A stretch of DNA of 64,000 nt from Arthrospira sp. PCC 9108 (GCA_016745315.1 CP066886.1:4650501-4714500); one strand, 5' to 3'. Shown: positions 26,401-36,567, counted from the stretch's first letter. The notes: a model not told the origin generated them from the sequence alone. Translations and numbers: made by a program.

Positions 26401-29214
26401 ATATTCCAGTTGATTTCGGTTAGTTTGTCCCCCTTCCACCACCCGGGTGATACTGCTGTAATTCATTTTCTGTAATTCCAGCTTCACCGGAACATTATTA
26501 ATTGATTTACCCTCAACATCAGTAACAATCACTTCCACCGGAAAAGCCTGATTAACATTAGCTACAAATTTGCTTTTCAGTCCAATCAATTGATGGTTAG
26601 GTAAGACCGTAAAACTTTGGGAGTCCGCGACCGACAGGTTAGAAACATCTGTCACTTCCACATCAACTTGATATCTGAGGGGATAGGGAACATCACCGCT
26701 AACAGTGATCATTTCACTTCCCGAACCCGCCGCGTCTAAATTTTGCGATCGCTGTAAGACATCACTAGAAATCGTCGGTTTTTCTTCCGGCCAAAACCAC
26801 TGTCTTCCAAAATGATATTTTTCCCAACCTGGGGGAGTGAAATCACTAGCCGTCCGCGTCACATAATATTTAGCCTCACCACCAACTACCGGAGAACCGA
26901 ATAAATAATCACCCTGAACTGTCGCCATAATTTTATCCTGACTCACAGCTAATTGGCGGTCAAGACTCAAATCAACCTTAAAGTTAGGGGGGTTAAATTC
27001 TGCTACTCGAAAATTACCAACAATTTCTACCCCATTGATACCTTTACCCTGAATTACATAATTCCCCAAAGGGTCATCTGGCTTAACCGTAAATTCTACC
27101 GAAAACGTAGCAAATTGATTAGTTGAATAATCCCCTAATTCTCGTTTTTCCCCCGTCGGAGTTTCTAGCGTGAGATTATAGACCGTATTCTGATCTGGCT
27201 GTAATTCCCCATTTTGTAAATAGTAAGCCACCCCCGTTAAAGCGATAGGTTCACCCGGTTGATAGAGTTGTCGGTCTGAAAAAATAGTTCCGCGAGAAAT
27301 CGGTTTATTTTCATCCCAACCCGCATAAACTCCATAGCCATAAGCACCACTGTAGGAGTAGCTGCGAGTGAATGCCCAGTCCTCCCCTTCTTTAGCAATT
27401 ACCAACAGTTCTGGGGGTTCATTAAACCGACTGGCTCCCATACATCCCCCCAGGTTTTCCGCCGTTAATAATAGCAATCCCTCCCTATTAGTAATTCCCC
27501 TAGCACAAGCAGTTGGTTGAGGAAATGATCTAGCATTAAGTTGGGATTGGTATATTTCCACCGATGCTGATGCTACTGGTGAACCGTCATCTAAATGATT
27601 AACTCTCACCATTCCCGACTCTGGAAACCATTGGGAAAACACACCCAAGTTAGTTAACTGAACCATCCCATAAAAGCTAGGCTCATTCCATTCCGTCACA
27701 CCATTTTTTTCATAGGAAGTAGTTTTGGCTTTAATTCCATAGGCTAACATTCCCGTTTTCCCTTGTAACTTATCTCGCAGATTAATCGAAGTTTCGATAG
27801 TTTGATTAGTCGCACCACCATCAACCCTAAAATTTTGCCATTTATCTGAGGTGGGGAGTAAATTTTTACCCTCCCTGCTCGGATAGGCTTGCTCTGCATA
27901 GACTAAATCTTCTGGCTGGATAATTGCATAAGCTGCTTGATAGCGAGATTCGGGTATATTAACAGTAGAAACGTTAATTTGTAAATTGTTACCAGATGGG
28001 AAAATATTTAAACCAGAAGGAGTCCACAGGTCAGCCGCAAGATTTCCCGTTTTATAGTTAAGGTTGATGGGTTCCTCTAGCCTTTGATTAAAGGTGTCTT
28101 CCAGGTTAGCGCCAATCGTAATTACATAATTAGTTTGAGGTTGAAAAGACCAAGGATTTAAGCTGATTGTATCGTTACCGTCGTATGATTGTATCAGCGG
28201 CGGTGCATCTCCTACTGGTGGCGGGTTTATCGTGATATTTTCTCTGGCTGATTGCGCCGTAATTCCGTTATTAAACTTAAGTTGAGGACTCCCATTAGTA
28301 AATCTTCCATAGGTTCCACCTTCCCTAGGTTGTCCATAAAATTGGATTCCTTGAAACTGTAGGGGTTCGTAGGTGTAAATTGGGTTGGAAATCAGAAATT
28401 GGCTGGCTAGATTTCCCGTTTTTGATTGCAGTCCGGGTGTGATTTCTAGGGTGTAACGGCTGGCTTTTTCTAGCTTTTGCTGAAATTTTATGTTATAATC
28501 CCAGCTATGGGAAAATGGGCTTTCTCTGTCTTCTCGCGCCACATCCCCGCTACCAGCTTCCGGTTTATCTAGTGTTACCCGTAGAGGAATGGCTTTTTTG
28601 GTCTTGTCGGAAATGACTCTGATATGGTCGTTGACTGAGGCGAGATCTAGTTCTACGTTAGATGTAAATTTGAGGGTGGGGTCTAAACCTATGGGGTGGT
28701 CAGGAAAACCAGGGTTATCTTCCGTCCCCGGAAGGTTTGACAGTTGAATGGCTGGAGTGTTGAAAGTCCAGGCTATGTCTGACTCTAGTTGATGGTCGCT
28801 GAGGTCGCTGAGTCCTTTTTTCAGCGTTACCTGAAACCGGGTGGCTAGGGGAATTGCCTCTTCCGCTTGAAAACCTACCATCCGGGGTGTCAGAAATCGG
28901 AATCTTCCCGGTATTGTGGGGTTGATGTCAAAGTGTTTGAGTTGTTGTCTCTGGTTGGGGGAGTCGAGACGCTCAACCGGAATTAACGGGTTGCTAAAAG
29001 TGATTCTAATCTGGCCTAAAGATGTGGCTTCCTCTGTAGGACTAATTTCTTTTATCCACTCTGGAAGCTGGGGAAGGGGTAGCGGGGATATGCTGACCAT
29101 CGGTTCACCAACGGGTTGACTGCTGAAAATTCGACACCCGGCTATGGTGAGGATAAACAGGGAGACTAGGAAAAACCGCTTCCAGATTCTACGGGAAAAG
29201 CCTATTGTTACCAT
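23464..29214 (-). CDS. Alpha-2-macroglobulin family lipoprotein lacking the thioester motif
   Basis: 1916 residues, the size of bacterial YfhM-like alpha-2-macroglobulins. A lipoprotein signal peptide ends in the lipobox LTIAGC (Cys27), so it is likely anchored in the periplasm. Macroglobulin-like beta domains fill the first two thirds (SRGTIFSDRQLYQPGEPI marks an MG/bait-proximal segment), the A2M domain follows (FTLPDNLTTWRVLAIATDEN), then the alpha/alpha-toroid TED-like domain. Where thioester family members have C-x-E-Q, this protein reads FLEP (about residue 1434), so Cys and Gln are both absent and covalent trapping of proteases is not expected. Bacterial A2Ms often accompany a PBP1C; here a class A PBP gene is 2.4 kb away but on the other strand and separated by other genes. 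Confidence 0.9.
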   Translation of the reverse strand: MVTIGFSRRIWKRFFLVSLFILTIAGCRIFSSQPVGEPMVSISPLPLPQLPEWIKEISPTEEATSLGQIRITFSNPLIPVERLDSPNQRQQLKHFDINPTIPGRFRFLTPRMVGFQAEEAIPLATRFQVTLKKGLSDLSDHQLESDIAWTFNTPAIQLSNLPGTEDNPGFPDHPIGLDPTLKFTSNVELDLASVNDHIRVISDKTKKAIPLRVTLDKPEAGSGDVAREDRESPFSHSWDYNIKFQQKLEKASRYTLEITPGLQSKTGNLASQFLISNPIYTYEPLQFQGIQFYGQPREGGTYGRFTNGSPQLKFNNGITAQSARENITINPPPVGDAPPLIQSYDGNDTISLNPWSFQPQTNYVITIGANLEDTFNQRLEEPINLNYKTGNLAADLWTPSGLNIFPSGNNLQINVSTVNIPESRYQAAYAIIQPEDLVYAEQAYPSREGKNLLPTSDKWQNFRVDGGATNQTIETSINLRDKLQGKTGMLAYGIKAKTTSYEKNGVTEWNEPSFYGMVQLTNLGVFSQWFPESGMVRVNHLDDGSPVASASVEIYQSQLNARSFPQPTACARGITNREGLLLLTAENLGGCMGASRFNEPPELLVIAKEGEDWAFTRSYSYSGAYGYGVYAGWDENKPISRGTIFSDRQLYQPGEPIALTGVAYYLQNGELQPDQNTVYNLTLETPTGEKRELGDYSTNQFATFSVEFTVKPDDPLGNYVIQGKGINGVEIVGNFRVAEFNPPNFKVDLSLDRQLAVSQDKIMATVQGDYLFGSPVVGGEAKYYVTRTASDFTPPGWEKYHFGRQWFWPEEKPTISSDVLQRSQNLDAAGSGSEMITVSGDVPYPLRYQVDVEVTDVSNLSVADSQSFTVLPNHQLIGLKSKFVANVNQAFPVEVIVTDVEGKSINNVPVKLELQKMNYSSITRVVEGGQTNRNQLEYETVDTVDVRSGNTAKTVELTARESGSYRIQARFASDPLNTPKATDIQIWITGDSPVSWGNRYDNRLEIKLDRDNYQPGDIATALIQSPYGEGELFFAVIRDRILYKTLIPVKGGAPEIRFQVTPEMLPNVAVEAVLVRQGEPLSQLEPGSVDNLVSIGMTPLNVSKNGKYLQVKINPNQSEFQPGSQATINLELTKDNYQPISGQITLMVVNDAILQLNGYRPPNLVDTVYAEQSISTRLTDNRPDVVIQSLMSPLAKGWGYGGGFSAATIDTSKLRQDFQALAYYNGSIITDTQGKATVNFTLPDNLTTWRVLAIATDENLEFGSGEATFITTKSLLSNPILPPFARVGDRFLAGVSITNRDNLKGQLDITGDLSGGLLFSAGNKTSHHLKTQAETATQAYRFPVLVEQVGNSLVKFTSRLQNKTDSFQVPLEIKPLETTEQVIASGTTRETVSIPINIDDKVVPNAGGLTISLANSLIPQLTQPATQIFQQPTLPFLEPIASRLLIASNLQIIGKNPNDLSGLDLELQANDAINRLAGLQKEDGGFGYFPAANISDPLLSSYAAESLAKASQAGFTVNNNLINRLRNYLNQVVANPDENGFCVNNICKNRLRLEALIALSDLGETRSDFMAEIYGTWREFDPATQIKLAGYLANFPQWETEFNTIFQDIQKHIYQTGRTATVNLPPGYQWLASPTVLQSQALRLYITQNQQPETIGRLVESLLNLRREGIWQNDYDTAEALTALVAYQQTQTTSESFRVNLEVGGYISEQIELGNDGNSSFNLNLPMAELPQGNYQLSIQPENSGNLHYWIKYSYRLEGKQPGQLNGLRVIRTIRPANETESLQTYSLTEESKPLTVKPGQIFDIGLEIIADHPVDKVMIVDPLPAGLEAIDRSFETSNQVLQSQADSWEIAYQTIYRDRIMAYSDRLIPGAYHVHYLVRSVTPGEFIWPGARAYLQYNPEEFGRTTSGLLVVSDR

Positions 29215-29477
29215 AGGAGATTATGCGATCGCATTTCGTATTCCCTTCATAACACATCCGAGTTGCTCAACCCCGGAAACTTCCACAATTCTTAATTGTT
29301 TCTATCTCCTCCGGCTATCGTTTCAAGGGTTGACTGTTTAACTATCGACTGGGTTCACTATCGATTAGTTTAACCATAGATTTTACATTATATATGCCGC
29401 CACCTTTTACCATGGTAATAATTATGGCATAAACATCACCGAAAGTCAACCCCTAAACCGAAATAGTTTTTTTGTGT

Positions 29478-30539
29478 TTAGATTTGTGTGGCACATAATG
29501 CGGCACCGATTAAACCGACTTGAGGATTAAGAACAATAGAGACAGGTACTTGTTCTAATAAAGGACTAACGCGACCCTTATCTTTCAAGGCTTTGATAAA
29601 GTTTCCTTCCTGTATTAAAGGGATAATTTTAGCAGCAATTCCCCCGGCCACATATAACCCGCCGTATGGTAGTAATTTGAGCGCGAGATTTCCAGCTTCT
29701 GCGCCATAGGCTTCCACAAAAATTTTCATAGTCTGAACCGAGAGATAATCACTTTTAGCCAAGGCGGCTTTAGAGACTTCAGCGGCGAGGTCTACGGTTT
29801 GGTGTTCTTGTCCGATTTCCTGTTTCCATGTATGATAAATTTGGGCAATTTCGGGAGATTCTTGAGAGATATCATGGTCACGCAAAAATTGATAAATCGC
29901 GGTAATTCCCATCCCCGATACTACTCTTTCTACGGATACTCTGGTGATATTATAGAGTTCTCGTAAATAGCCTAGGAGATGAAATTCCAACTCGGATCTG
30001 GGTGCGAAATCAGTATGACCGCCTTCGCTGAAAAAGACTTGATAACCGCCTTGGGGAAGGGGAATCACAAAACCTTCTCCTAAACCTGTTCCCGCACCTA
30101 TCACAGCCCTAGGCGCAGAAGCATCAGGTTTTCCGGGTTGGAGAATGTGTAAATCTGATGATGATAAACCGACTACACCATAACCAATAGCGGCAAAATC
30201 ATTAATTAGTTTAATGTGGGAAATATCTAGTTCTCGCTGAAGGCGATCGCTGTCTAACGACCAACTCAAGTTAGTAAGTTCGCAGCTATCATTTACCACA
30301 GGACCCGCAATACCAAAACAGGCTTTTTCGGGTTTTTTATATTCGGAAACTTCCTGAGATGCAGCTTCTAAAAAATGTTTAACTATGGGAACCAAATCAA
30401 TATAATTTTGACTAGAATATGTCTGCTCAAATAATGATTTTATCTGGGGTGTAGGGGCGCTAGTGTCGAGAGAATTTGCGTCAAATAAGGATAAAATTGT
30501 TTTGGTTCCTCCTATGTCTCCAGCGAGAATAATTGTCAT
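29478..30539 (-). CDS. glk: Glucokinase
   Basis: Phosphorylates glucose with ATP. From the ATG at 30537-30539 the protein has 353 residues and begins MTIILAGDIGGTKTIL, the phosphate-1 motif of Glk-family kinases; 37 further in-frame codons upstream lack family similarity, so that longer start is rejected. Later motifs: LINDFAAIGYGV, GAGTGLGEGF, GGHTDFAP, VVSGMGITAIY and GGLYVAGGIAAKI. It lies just downstream of, and in the same direction as, the phosphoketolase gene. Confidence 0.93.
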   Translation of the reverse strand: MTIILAGDIGGTKTILSLFDANSLDTSAPTPQIKSLFEQTYSSQNYIDLVPIVKHFLEAASQEVSEYKKPEKACFGIAGPVVNDSCELTNLSWSLDSDRLQRELDISHIKLINDFAAIGYGVVGLSSSDLHILQPGKPDASAPRAVIGAGTGLGEGFVIPLPQGGYQVFFSEGGHTDFAPRSELEFHLLGYLRELYNITRVSVERVVSGMGITAIYQFLRDHDISQESPEIAQIYHTWKQEIGQEHQTVDLAAEVSKAALAKSDYLSVQTMKIFVEAYGAEAGNLALKLLPYGGLYVAGGIAAKIIPLIQEGNFIKALKDKGRVSPLLEQVPVSIVLNPQVGLIGAALCATQI

Positions 30540-30700
30540 GTTTTTTGTATCCTGAAATATTGATGATATCAGCAGTCTATGCTGAGGATGAAAAAAGGCG
30601 ATCGCATCAGTAGATGTTAAACCGATACTTTCAGCGAATCGCCTAATCAAGTTAAGTTATCCTACTAATTGGTCAAAAGTTGACCCCGAGATGGTATCAG

Positions 30701-33118
30701 CTAAAACGGCCACTTCCAATTACTAATTTCCTCCTGATCCTGACCATGTTCGTAGGCATAAGCGACATTTTCGATGATAGCATTTCTCATGCGTTCGCGA
30801 ACATAAGCCGCCGCCGATCGCAATTGTGGCACTCTGTCAATGACATCAATCACCAAATTAAAGCGATCGACCTGATTTTCGATCGCCAATTCCAAGGGTG
30901 TATTAATATTACCCTTTTCCTTATAGCCACGAACGTGCAAATTGGGGTGATTAGTGCGACGATAAGCCAACTTATGAATCAACCAAGGATAGCCGTGGAA
31001 ATTAAAGATAATGGGTTTGTCAGTGGTGAACAAACTATCAAAATCCCAATCAGATAAACCGTGGGGATGTTCAGTATTAGGTTGTAACTTAAACAGATCG
31101 ACCACATTAATAAAGCGGATTTTCAACTCAGGAAATTCCGACCGGAGAATGGCGGTCGCCGCCAAAGACTCCCTAGTAGCGACATCACCACAAGAAGCCA
31201 TCACCACATCAGGAATATCGGGGTCTTTACCACAATCATCATTACTAGCCCATTCCCAAATTCCAATTCCTTTAGTACAATGCTTAATGGCATCATCCAT
31301 ATTCAGGAATTGTAGATGTTTTTGCTTATCTGCCACAATGACATTAACATAATCTTTGCTTTGGAGACAATGATTAGCACAGGACAGTAAACAATTAGCA
31401 TCAGGTGGAAAATAAACCCGTACTACATCAGGACTCTTATTAGTAACCAAATCCACATAACCGGGATCTTGGTGACTAAAACCATTGTGGTCTTGTCGCC
31501 AAACCGTAGAAGATAGTAGGATATTCAGAGAGGCGATCGGAGAGCGCCAAGGCACCTCTTTTTTACAGACTTCCAACCATTTAGCGTGTTGATTAAACAT
31601 GGAATCGACCACATGAGCAAAAGCCTCATAGGTGTGAAAGAAACCATGACATCCCGTGAGTAAATAACCTTCTAACCAGCCTTGAAGGGTATGCTCACTT
31701 AACATTTCCATAACCCGACCATCAGTGGCTAATTCGCTACCGTCTAGGTCTTCCTCTAAAAACTCACCCATCCAGGTTTTTTTACTGACTTCATAGACAG
31801 CATTAAGGCGATTAGAGGCAGTTTCATCAGGCCCAAACATCCGAAAATTAGTCATATTTTTAGCCATGACATCCCGGAGGAAATTACCGAGAGGTCGAGT
31901 GTTTTCTGCCTCACTTTGACCCGGTTTAGGAACCTCGACAGCATAGTGGCGGAAGTCTGGCATATTTAAGTCACGACGCAAAATACCACCGTTAGCAAAC
32001 GGGTTAGCACTCATGCGGCGGATACCCGTTGGCGCGAGTTCCTGGAGTTCAGGAATCAGGGTTCCGTTTTCGTCAAAAAGTTCTTCGGGCTGGTAACTTC
32101 GCATCCAGTCTTCTAGGATTTTCATCTGATGGGGGTTCCCAATGACATTAGACATGGGGACTTGGTGCGCGCGCCAAAAACCTTCAACTTTGCGACCATC
32201 TACTTCCTTCGGACCTGTCCAACCTTTAGGCGATCGTAAAATAATCATCGGCCATTGGGGACGGGTAGCGTTTCCACTACTACGAGCCTGTTGTTGAATG
32301 TCGCGAATTTCGTTGATACAATGTTCTAGGGTCGTCGCCATTTTCTGATGAGCCGAGGCATAATCCTCTAATTGGCTACATTCCACCAAATAGGGAGTAT
32401 AACCATAGCCTCGGAATAGGTTTTTGAGTTCCTCGTTGGGAATTCTGGAGAGAATCGTCGGGTTAGCAATTTTATAGCCGTTTAGGTGCAAAATCGGCAG
32501 CACCGCACCATCACGGATAGGATTGATAAATTTATTGGAATGCCAAGCCGTTGCTAGGGGTCCCGTTTCCGCTTCTCCATCTCCCACCACGGCGGCCGTA
32601 ATTAATTCGGGATGGTCAAATACTGTACCGTAAGCATGGGAGAGGCTATAACCTAGTTCCCCCCCTTCGTGGATAGAACCTGGGGTTTCTGGGGTGCAAT
32701 GGCTACCGATACCGCCAGGGAATGAAAACTGTTTGAAAAATTTTCGCATCCCTTCAGCATCTTGACTTTTATCCGGGTAAACCTCCGAGTAGGTTCCTTC
32801 TAAATATACCGGACCGAGAACACCCGGTGCGCCGTGTCCTGGACCCGCAATATAGATCATATTCAGGTCATATTTTTTGATTAACCGATTTAGGTGAATG
32901 TAGATGAAACTTAAACCGGGACTAGACCCCCAATGACCCAGAAGGCGATATTTGATATGTTCAGGTTTTAAGGGTTCTTTTAGTAACGGATTATCTCGCA
33001 GGTAGATCATCCCTACACAAAGATAATTGCAAGCGCGCCAGTAGGCATGAGTTTTCCGTATCTCATCGTCACTGAGAGGATAGGTTGTCTCCAAGGATTG
33101 ATCGGCTGCTGCTACCAT
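30701..33118 (-). CDS. xfp: Phosphoketolase (xylulose-5-P/fructose-6-P)
   Basis: ThDP-dependent enzyme splitting xylulose 5-phosphate (and often fructose 6-phosphate) into acetyl-phosphate plus a triose or tetrose phosphate. 805 residues, standard length. Family blocks seen: the N-terminal HWGSSPGLSFIYIHLNR, GPGHGAPG, FPGGIGSHCTPETPGSIHEG, GDGEAETGPLAT (ThDP-binding) and QDHNGFSHQDPG in the Pyr domain. It is divergent from ackA, whose product converts acetyl-phosphate to acetate with ATP gain, so the pair forms a phosphoketolase-acetate shunt. Confidence 0.96.
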   Translation of the reverse strand: MVAAADQSLETTYPLSDDEIRKTHAYWRACNYLCVGMIYLRDNPLLKEPLKPEHIKYRLLGHWGSSPGLSFIYIHLNRLIKKYDLNMIYIAGPGHGAPGVLGPVYLEGTYSEVYPDKSQDAEGMRKFFKQFSFPGGIGSHCTPETPGSIHEGGELGYSLSHAYGTVFDHPELITAAVVGDGEAETGPLATAWHSNKFINPIRDGAVLPILHLNGYKIANPTILSRIPNEELKNLFRGYGYTPYLVECSQLEDYASAHQKMATTLEHCINEIRDIQQQARSSGNATRPQWPMIILRSPKGWTGPKEVDGRKVEGFWRAHQVPMSNVIGNPHQMKILEDWMRSYQPEELFDENGTLIPELQELAPTGIRRMSANPFANGGILRRDLNMPDFRHYAVEVPKPGQSEAENTRPLGNFLRDVMAKNMTNFRMFGPDETASNRLNAVYEVSKKTWMGEFLEEDLDGSELATDGRVMEMLSEHTLQGWLEGYLLTGCHGFFHTYEAFAHVVDSMFNQHAKWLEVCKKEVPWRSPIASLNILLSSTVWRQDHNGFSHQDPGYVDLVTNKSPDVVRVYFPPDANCLLSCANHCLQSKDYVNVIVADKQKHLQFLNMDDAIKHCTKGIGIWEWASNDDCGKDPDIPDVVMASCGDVATRESLAATAILRSEFPELKIRFINVVDLFKLQPNTEHPHGLSDWDFDSLFTTDKPIIFNFHGYPWLIHKLAYRRTNHPNLHVRGYKEKGNINTPLELAIENQVDRFNLVIDVIDRVPQLRSAAAYVRERMRNAIIENVAYAYEHGQDQEEISNWKWPF

Positions 33119-33476
33119 AAATATTTACCTTGATTGGGCTTATTGACATCCTACTTTAGATAGATATTTCCAGGGAGGTTAGGCTAATCCTAACATTCTG
33201 GATGATCCGATAGGACGGAGTTTCTCTATTAATATCCTAAGATTACCGAAATGGCAAGTTTTTATGATTAATTGGGTGATGTTTATGAATATTTAACCTG
33301 ATTTTAACTTGACTTTAAGTGGTCTTTAGTCTATGTTAAGGTGGATTTTGGTGCTGTCCATCATTGCTTTAACTAAATAGCTCCCACTCCATCCCAGTCC
33401 ATCAACCTGCCCGCCATCATCAAAAAAACAAAAAATCCATCAATAAACTATTATTAAAAGGCTGTTAATTTTAATC
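33119..33476. promoter_or_regulatory. Divergent xfp/ackA promoter region
   Basis: 358 bases between two divergent starts, A/T-rich toward ackA. TTAACTTGACTTTAAGT at about 33303-33319 is an imperfect inverted repeat and could be an operator. No clear ribosome-binding sequence precedes ackA. No gene is seen here. Confidence 0.4.
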
Positions 33477-34688
33477 ATGAAAATTCTGGTATTGAATGCT
33501 GGTTCAAGCTCCCAAAAAAGCTGCTTATATGATATTAACGGAGATAGCCTACCAGCATCTCCCCTAGAACCTATTTGGGAGGCGGTTATTGATTGGGGAA
33601 TGCCACCTTTTGGGCAAATGACAGTGAAAGCCAATGGGGTGAAACAGGAGAGTAAAATTGATGGCAGTCAGAAGGATAAAGCGATTGGTCAAATGTTGAA
33701 TAGCCTGATAGAAGGGGAGACTCAAGTTCTCAATAATCTAGGGGAAATTAATGTGGTTGGTCATCGGGTAGTGCATGGAGGAACTGACTATTCTAGGGCG
33801 ACTATAATTGATGAGCAGGTGAAAGAGACGATCGCCCGATTAATCCCCCTAGCTCCGTCTCATAACCCTTCTCATTTACAGGGAATTGCAGCCATAGAAA
33901 GGGTGTTAGGGAATGTGCCACAGGTGGCGGTATTTGATACAGCCTTTCATAGTCAAATGCCCTTGGCGGCGGCGGTATATCCTATTCCTTATGAATGGTT
34001 TACTAAAGGAATTAGGCGCTATGGTTTTCATGGTACAAGCCATAAATATTGTGGGGAAAGGGTAGCTCAATTAATGGGTAAACCGTTGGAGTCTTTGCGG
34101 TTAATTACTTGCCATTTAGGGAATGGTTGTTCTTTGGCGGCTATTCGGGATGGAATTAGTGTGAATACTACTATGGGATTTACTCCCTTAGAAGGTTTGA
34201 TGATGGGAACTCGGAGTGGTTCCATTGACCCAGCGATTTTGATTTTTTTGATGAGGGAATATGGGTGGGATAGCGATCGCCTTAATGAAATGCTAAATCA
34301 ACAATCGGGGTTAAAGGGAATTACGGGAATATCTGGAGATATGCGCTATGTTCAAAAGGAACAGAGTAGCGGCAACGAACGGGCTCAATTAGCCTTTGAT
34401 ATGTTTATTCACCGCCTGCGAACTGGGATAGGTTCAATGTTAGCGAGTTTGGGGGGACTAGATGGTTTAGTGTTTACGGCAGGTATTGGAGAACACGGAG
34501 TTTTAGTGCGTCAAGAAACCTGCAAAGATTTTGATTTTATCGGACTCAAATTAGACCCCGAGAAAAACCGCAATATTAAAGGAGATGGTAACATCGCCGC
34601 CAGTGATTCCCAGGTGCCTGTATTTGTGATCCACACGGAGGAAGATTGGGCGATCGCCACTGAATGCTGGCATTTACTAAAATCCTAG
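33477..34688 (+). CDS. ackA: Acetate kinase
   Basis: Acetyl-phosphate plus ADP to acetate plus ATP. 403 residues. ASKHA-fold motifs are clear: MKILVLNAGSSSQK at the start, VGHRVVHGG, VAVFDTAFH, YGFHGTSHKY, ITCHLGNGCSLAAI, MGFTPLEGLMMGTRSG and FTAGIGEHG. Together with the divergent phosphoketolase it allows ATP production from sugar phosphates, for example in dark or fermentative conditions. Its stop is 10-50 bases from the start of a large repeat array. Confidence 0.96.
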   Translation: MKILVLNAGSSSQKSCLYDINGDSLPASPLEPIWEAVIDWGMPPFGQMTVKANGVKQESKIDGSQKDKAIGQMLNSLIEGETQVLNNLGEINVVGHRVVHGGTDYSRATIIDEQVKETIARLIPLAPSHNPSHLQGIAAIERVLGNVPQVAVFDTAFHSQMPLAAAVYPIPYEWFTKGIRRYGFHGTSHKYCGERVAQLMGKPLESLRLITCHLGNGCSLAAIRDGISVNTTMGFTPLEGLMMGTRSGSIDPAILIFLMREYGWDSDRLNEMLNQQSGLKGITGISGDMRYVQKEQSSGNERAQLAFDMFIHRLRTGIGSMLASLGGLDGLVFTAGIGEHGVLVRQETCKDFDFIGLKLDPEKNRNIKGDGNIAASDSQVPVFVIHTEEDWAIATECWHLLKS

Positions 34689-34699
34689 GTTAGCAACAG

Positions 34700-35490
34700 A
34701 CCCGCCTGGTCTGGGCGGGTTCACCAGGGTCTTCTGTAGGGGCGGGTTCACCAGGGTCTTCTGTGGTAACAGACCAGTTACATCAACCCGCCCCCGCACC
34801 CTGTAGGGGCGGGTTCACCGGGGTCTTCTGTGGTAACAGACCAGTTACATCAACCCGCCCCCGCACCCTGTAGGGGCGGGTTCACCGGGGTCTTCTGTGG
34901 TAACAGACCAGTTACATCAACCCGCCCCAGCACCCGGTAGGGGCGGGTTCACCAGGGTCTTCTGTAGTAACAGACCAGTTACATAAACCCGCCCCCGCAC
35001 CCTGTAGGGGAGGTTTCACCGGGGTCTTCTGTAGTAACAGACCAGTTACATAAACCCGCCCCCCCACCCGGTAGGGGCGGGTTCACCAGGGTCTTCTGTG
35101 GTAACAGACCAGTTACATAAACCCGCCCCCCCACCCTGTAGGGGCGGGTTCACCGGGGTCTTCTGTGGTAACAGACCAGTTACATCAACCCGCCCCCGCA
35201 CCCTGTAGGGGCGGGTTCACCGGGGTCTTCTGTGGTAACAGACCAGTTACATCAACCCGCCCCCGCCCCCTGTAGGGGAGGTTTCACCGGGGTCTTCTGT
35301 AGTAACAGACCAGTTACATCAACCCGCCCCCGCCCCCTGTAGGGGAGGTTTCACCGGGGTCTTCTGTAGTAACAGACCAGTTACATAAACCCGCCCCAGC
35401 ACCCTGTAGGGGCGGTTTCACCGGGGTCTTCTGTGGTAACAGACCAGTTACATAAACCCGCCCCCGCCCCCGCCCCCGCCCTGGCCCTAT
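34700..35490. repeat. Tandem repeat array, eleven ~68-bp units
   Basis: Units consist of GTAGGGGCGGGTTCACCGGG, GTCTTCTGTGGTAACAGACC, AGTTACATCAACCCGCCCCC and GCACCCT in that order. GGGGCGGGTT and AACCCGCCCC are inverted arms and GGTCTTCTGT/ACAGACC a second inner pair, so each unit can fold into a long hairpin. Variants include GGGAGGTTTCACC and ACATAAACC. The array ends in a CCCCCG run. It is not CRISPR: there are no unique spacers. Confidence 0.92.
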
Positions 35491-35535
35491 TGTTGGCGTA
35501 TCAACCCGCCTGTTGGCGGCGTATCAACCGACCCC

Positions 35536-36567
35536 TTAGTCGTCAGCATAAACATAGCGATATAACTCGCTAGGGTCAGGTTCAGGGCTAGTCTGAGCAA
35601 ACTCAACCGCGTCATTAATGACATCCTGAACCTTTTTGTCGATCGCCTTCAACTCGTCACTATCAGCGAGATTATGTTCAGTCAAATAGGCGAAAAACTT
35701 ATTAATAGGGTCACGAGCAAACCAAAACTCTTTTTCATCGCGATCGCGCAATTCATCAGGGTCAGCCAAAGAGTGACCCCGGAAACGATAAGTTAAGGCT
35801 TCAATGAGGGTTGGACCTTCTCCAGCACGGGCTCTAGCGATCGCCTTTTGAGCCACCTCTCGAACCGCCAAAACATCCATACCATCGACTTCATAACCAG
35901 GCATTCCAAAAGCGGGACCTTTCTTATAAATTTCCGGGTCAGAAGTCGCCCGTTCATGAGCCATACCAATAGCCCACTTATTATTTTCCACCACAAACAA
36001 AATAGGTAACTTCCAGAGAGTCGCCATATTCAAACACTCATAGAACTGGCCATTGTTGCAGGCTCCATCTCCAAAAAAGCAAGCCGTGACCGTATCAGAA
36101 CTTTCATCTCCCATTACTTCCCGGCGATACTTACTCTGAAAAGCCGCCCCCGTAGCCACAGGGATGCCTTCCGCCACAAAAGCAAAGCCGCCGAGCAAAT
36201 TATGTTTAGACGAGAACATATGCATCGAACCGCCACGACCCTTAGAGCAACCTGTAGCTTTACCAAACAATTCAGCCATCACCTCTCGTGCGGTAACTCC
36301 AGCACTGAGGGCGTGTACATGGTCGCGATAGGTACTACAGACAAAATCCTCGTCGCGGCGCATAGATCGAATTACCCCGGTAGAGACTGCCTCCTGTCCA
36401 TTGTAAAGATGAACAAACCCGAACATTTTGCCCCGGTAGTACATTTCGGCGCACTTGTCCTCAAATAAGCGCCCTAGCACCATATCCTCATAAAGCATCA
36501 ACCCTTCCTCTCGGGTGATGACTACAGAATCGACTTGAAAACTAGGTACTGTGCGTTCCTTAACCAT
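35536..36567 (-). CDS. pdhA: Pyruvate dehydrogenase E1 component, alpha subunit
   Basis: ThDP-dependent decarboxylation of pyruvate in the PDH complex, together with a beta subunit encoded elsewhere. 343 residues. Motifs: GFVHLYNGQEAVSTGV, STYRDHVHALSAGV, GGSMHMF, and the ThDP-binding GDG (in FFGDGACNNGQ) ending at VVENNKWAIGM. The phosphorylation-loop equivalent RFRGHSLADPDELRD is also present. It stands alone in the window, flanked on both sides by repeats. No promoter was identified with confidence. Confidence 0.95.
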   Translation of the reverse strand: MVKERTVPSFQVDSVVITREEGLMLYEDMVLGRLFEDKCAEMYYRGKMFGFVHLYNGQEAVSTGVIRSMRRDEDFVCSTYRDHVHALSAGVTAREVMAELFGKATGCSKGRGGSMHMFSSKHNLLGGFAFVAEGIPVATGAAFQSKYRREVMGDESSDTVTACFFGDGACNNGQFYECLNMATLWKLPILFVVENNKWAIGMAHERATSDPEIYKKGPAFGMPGYEVDGMDVLAVREVAQKAIARARAGEGPTLIEALTYRFRGHSLADPDELRDRDEKEFWFARDPINKFFAYLTEHNLADSDELKAIDKKVQDVINDAVEFAQTSPEPDPSELYRYVYADD

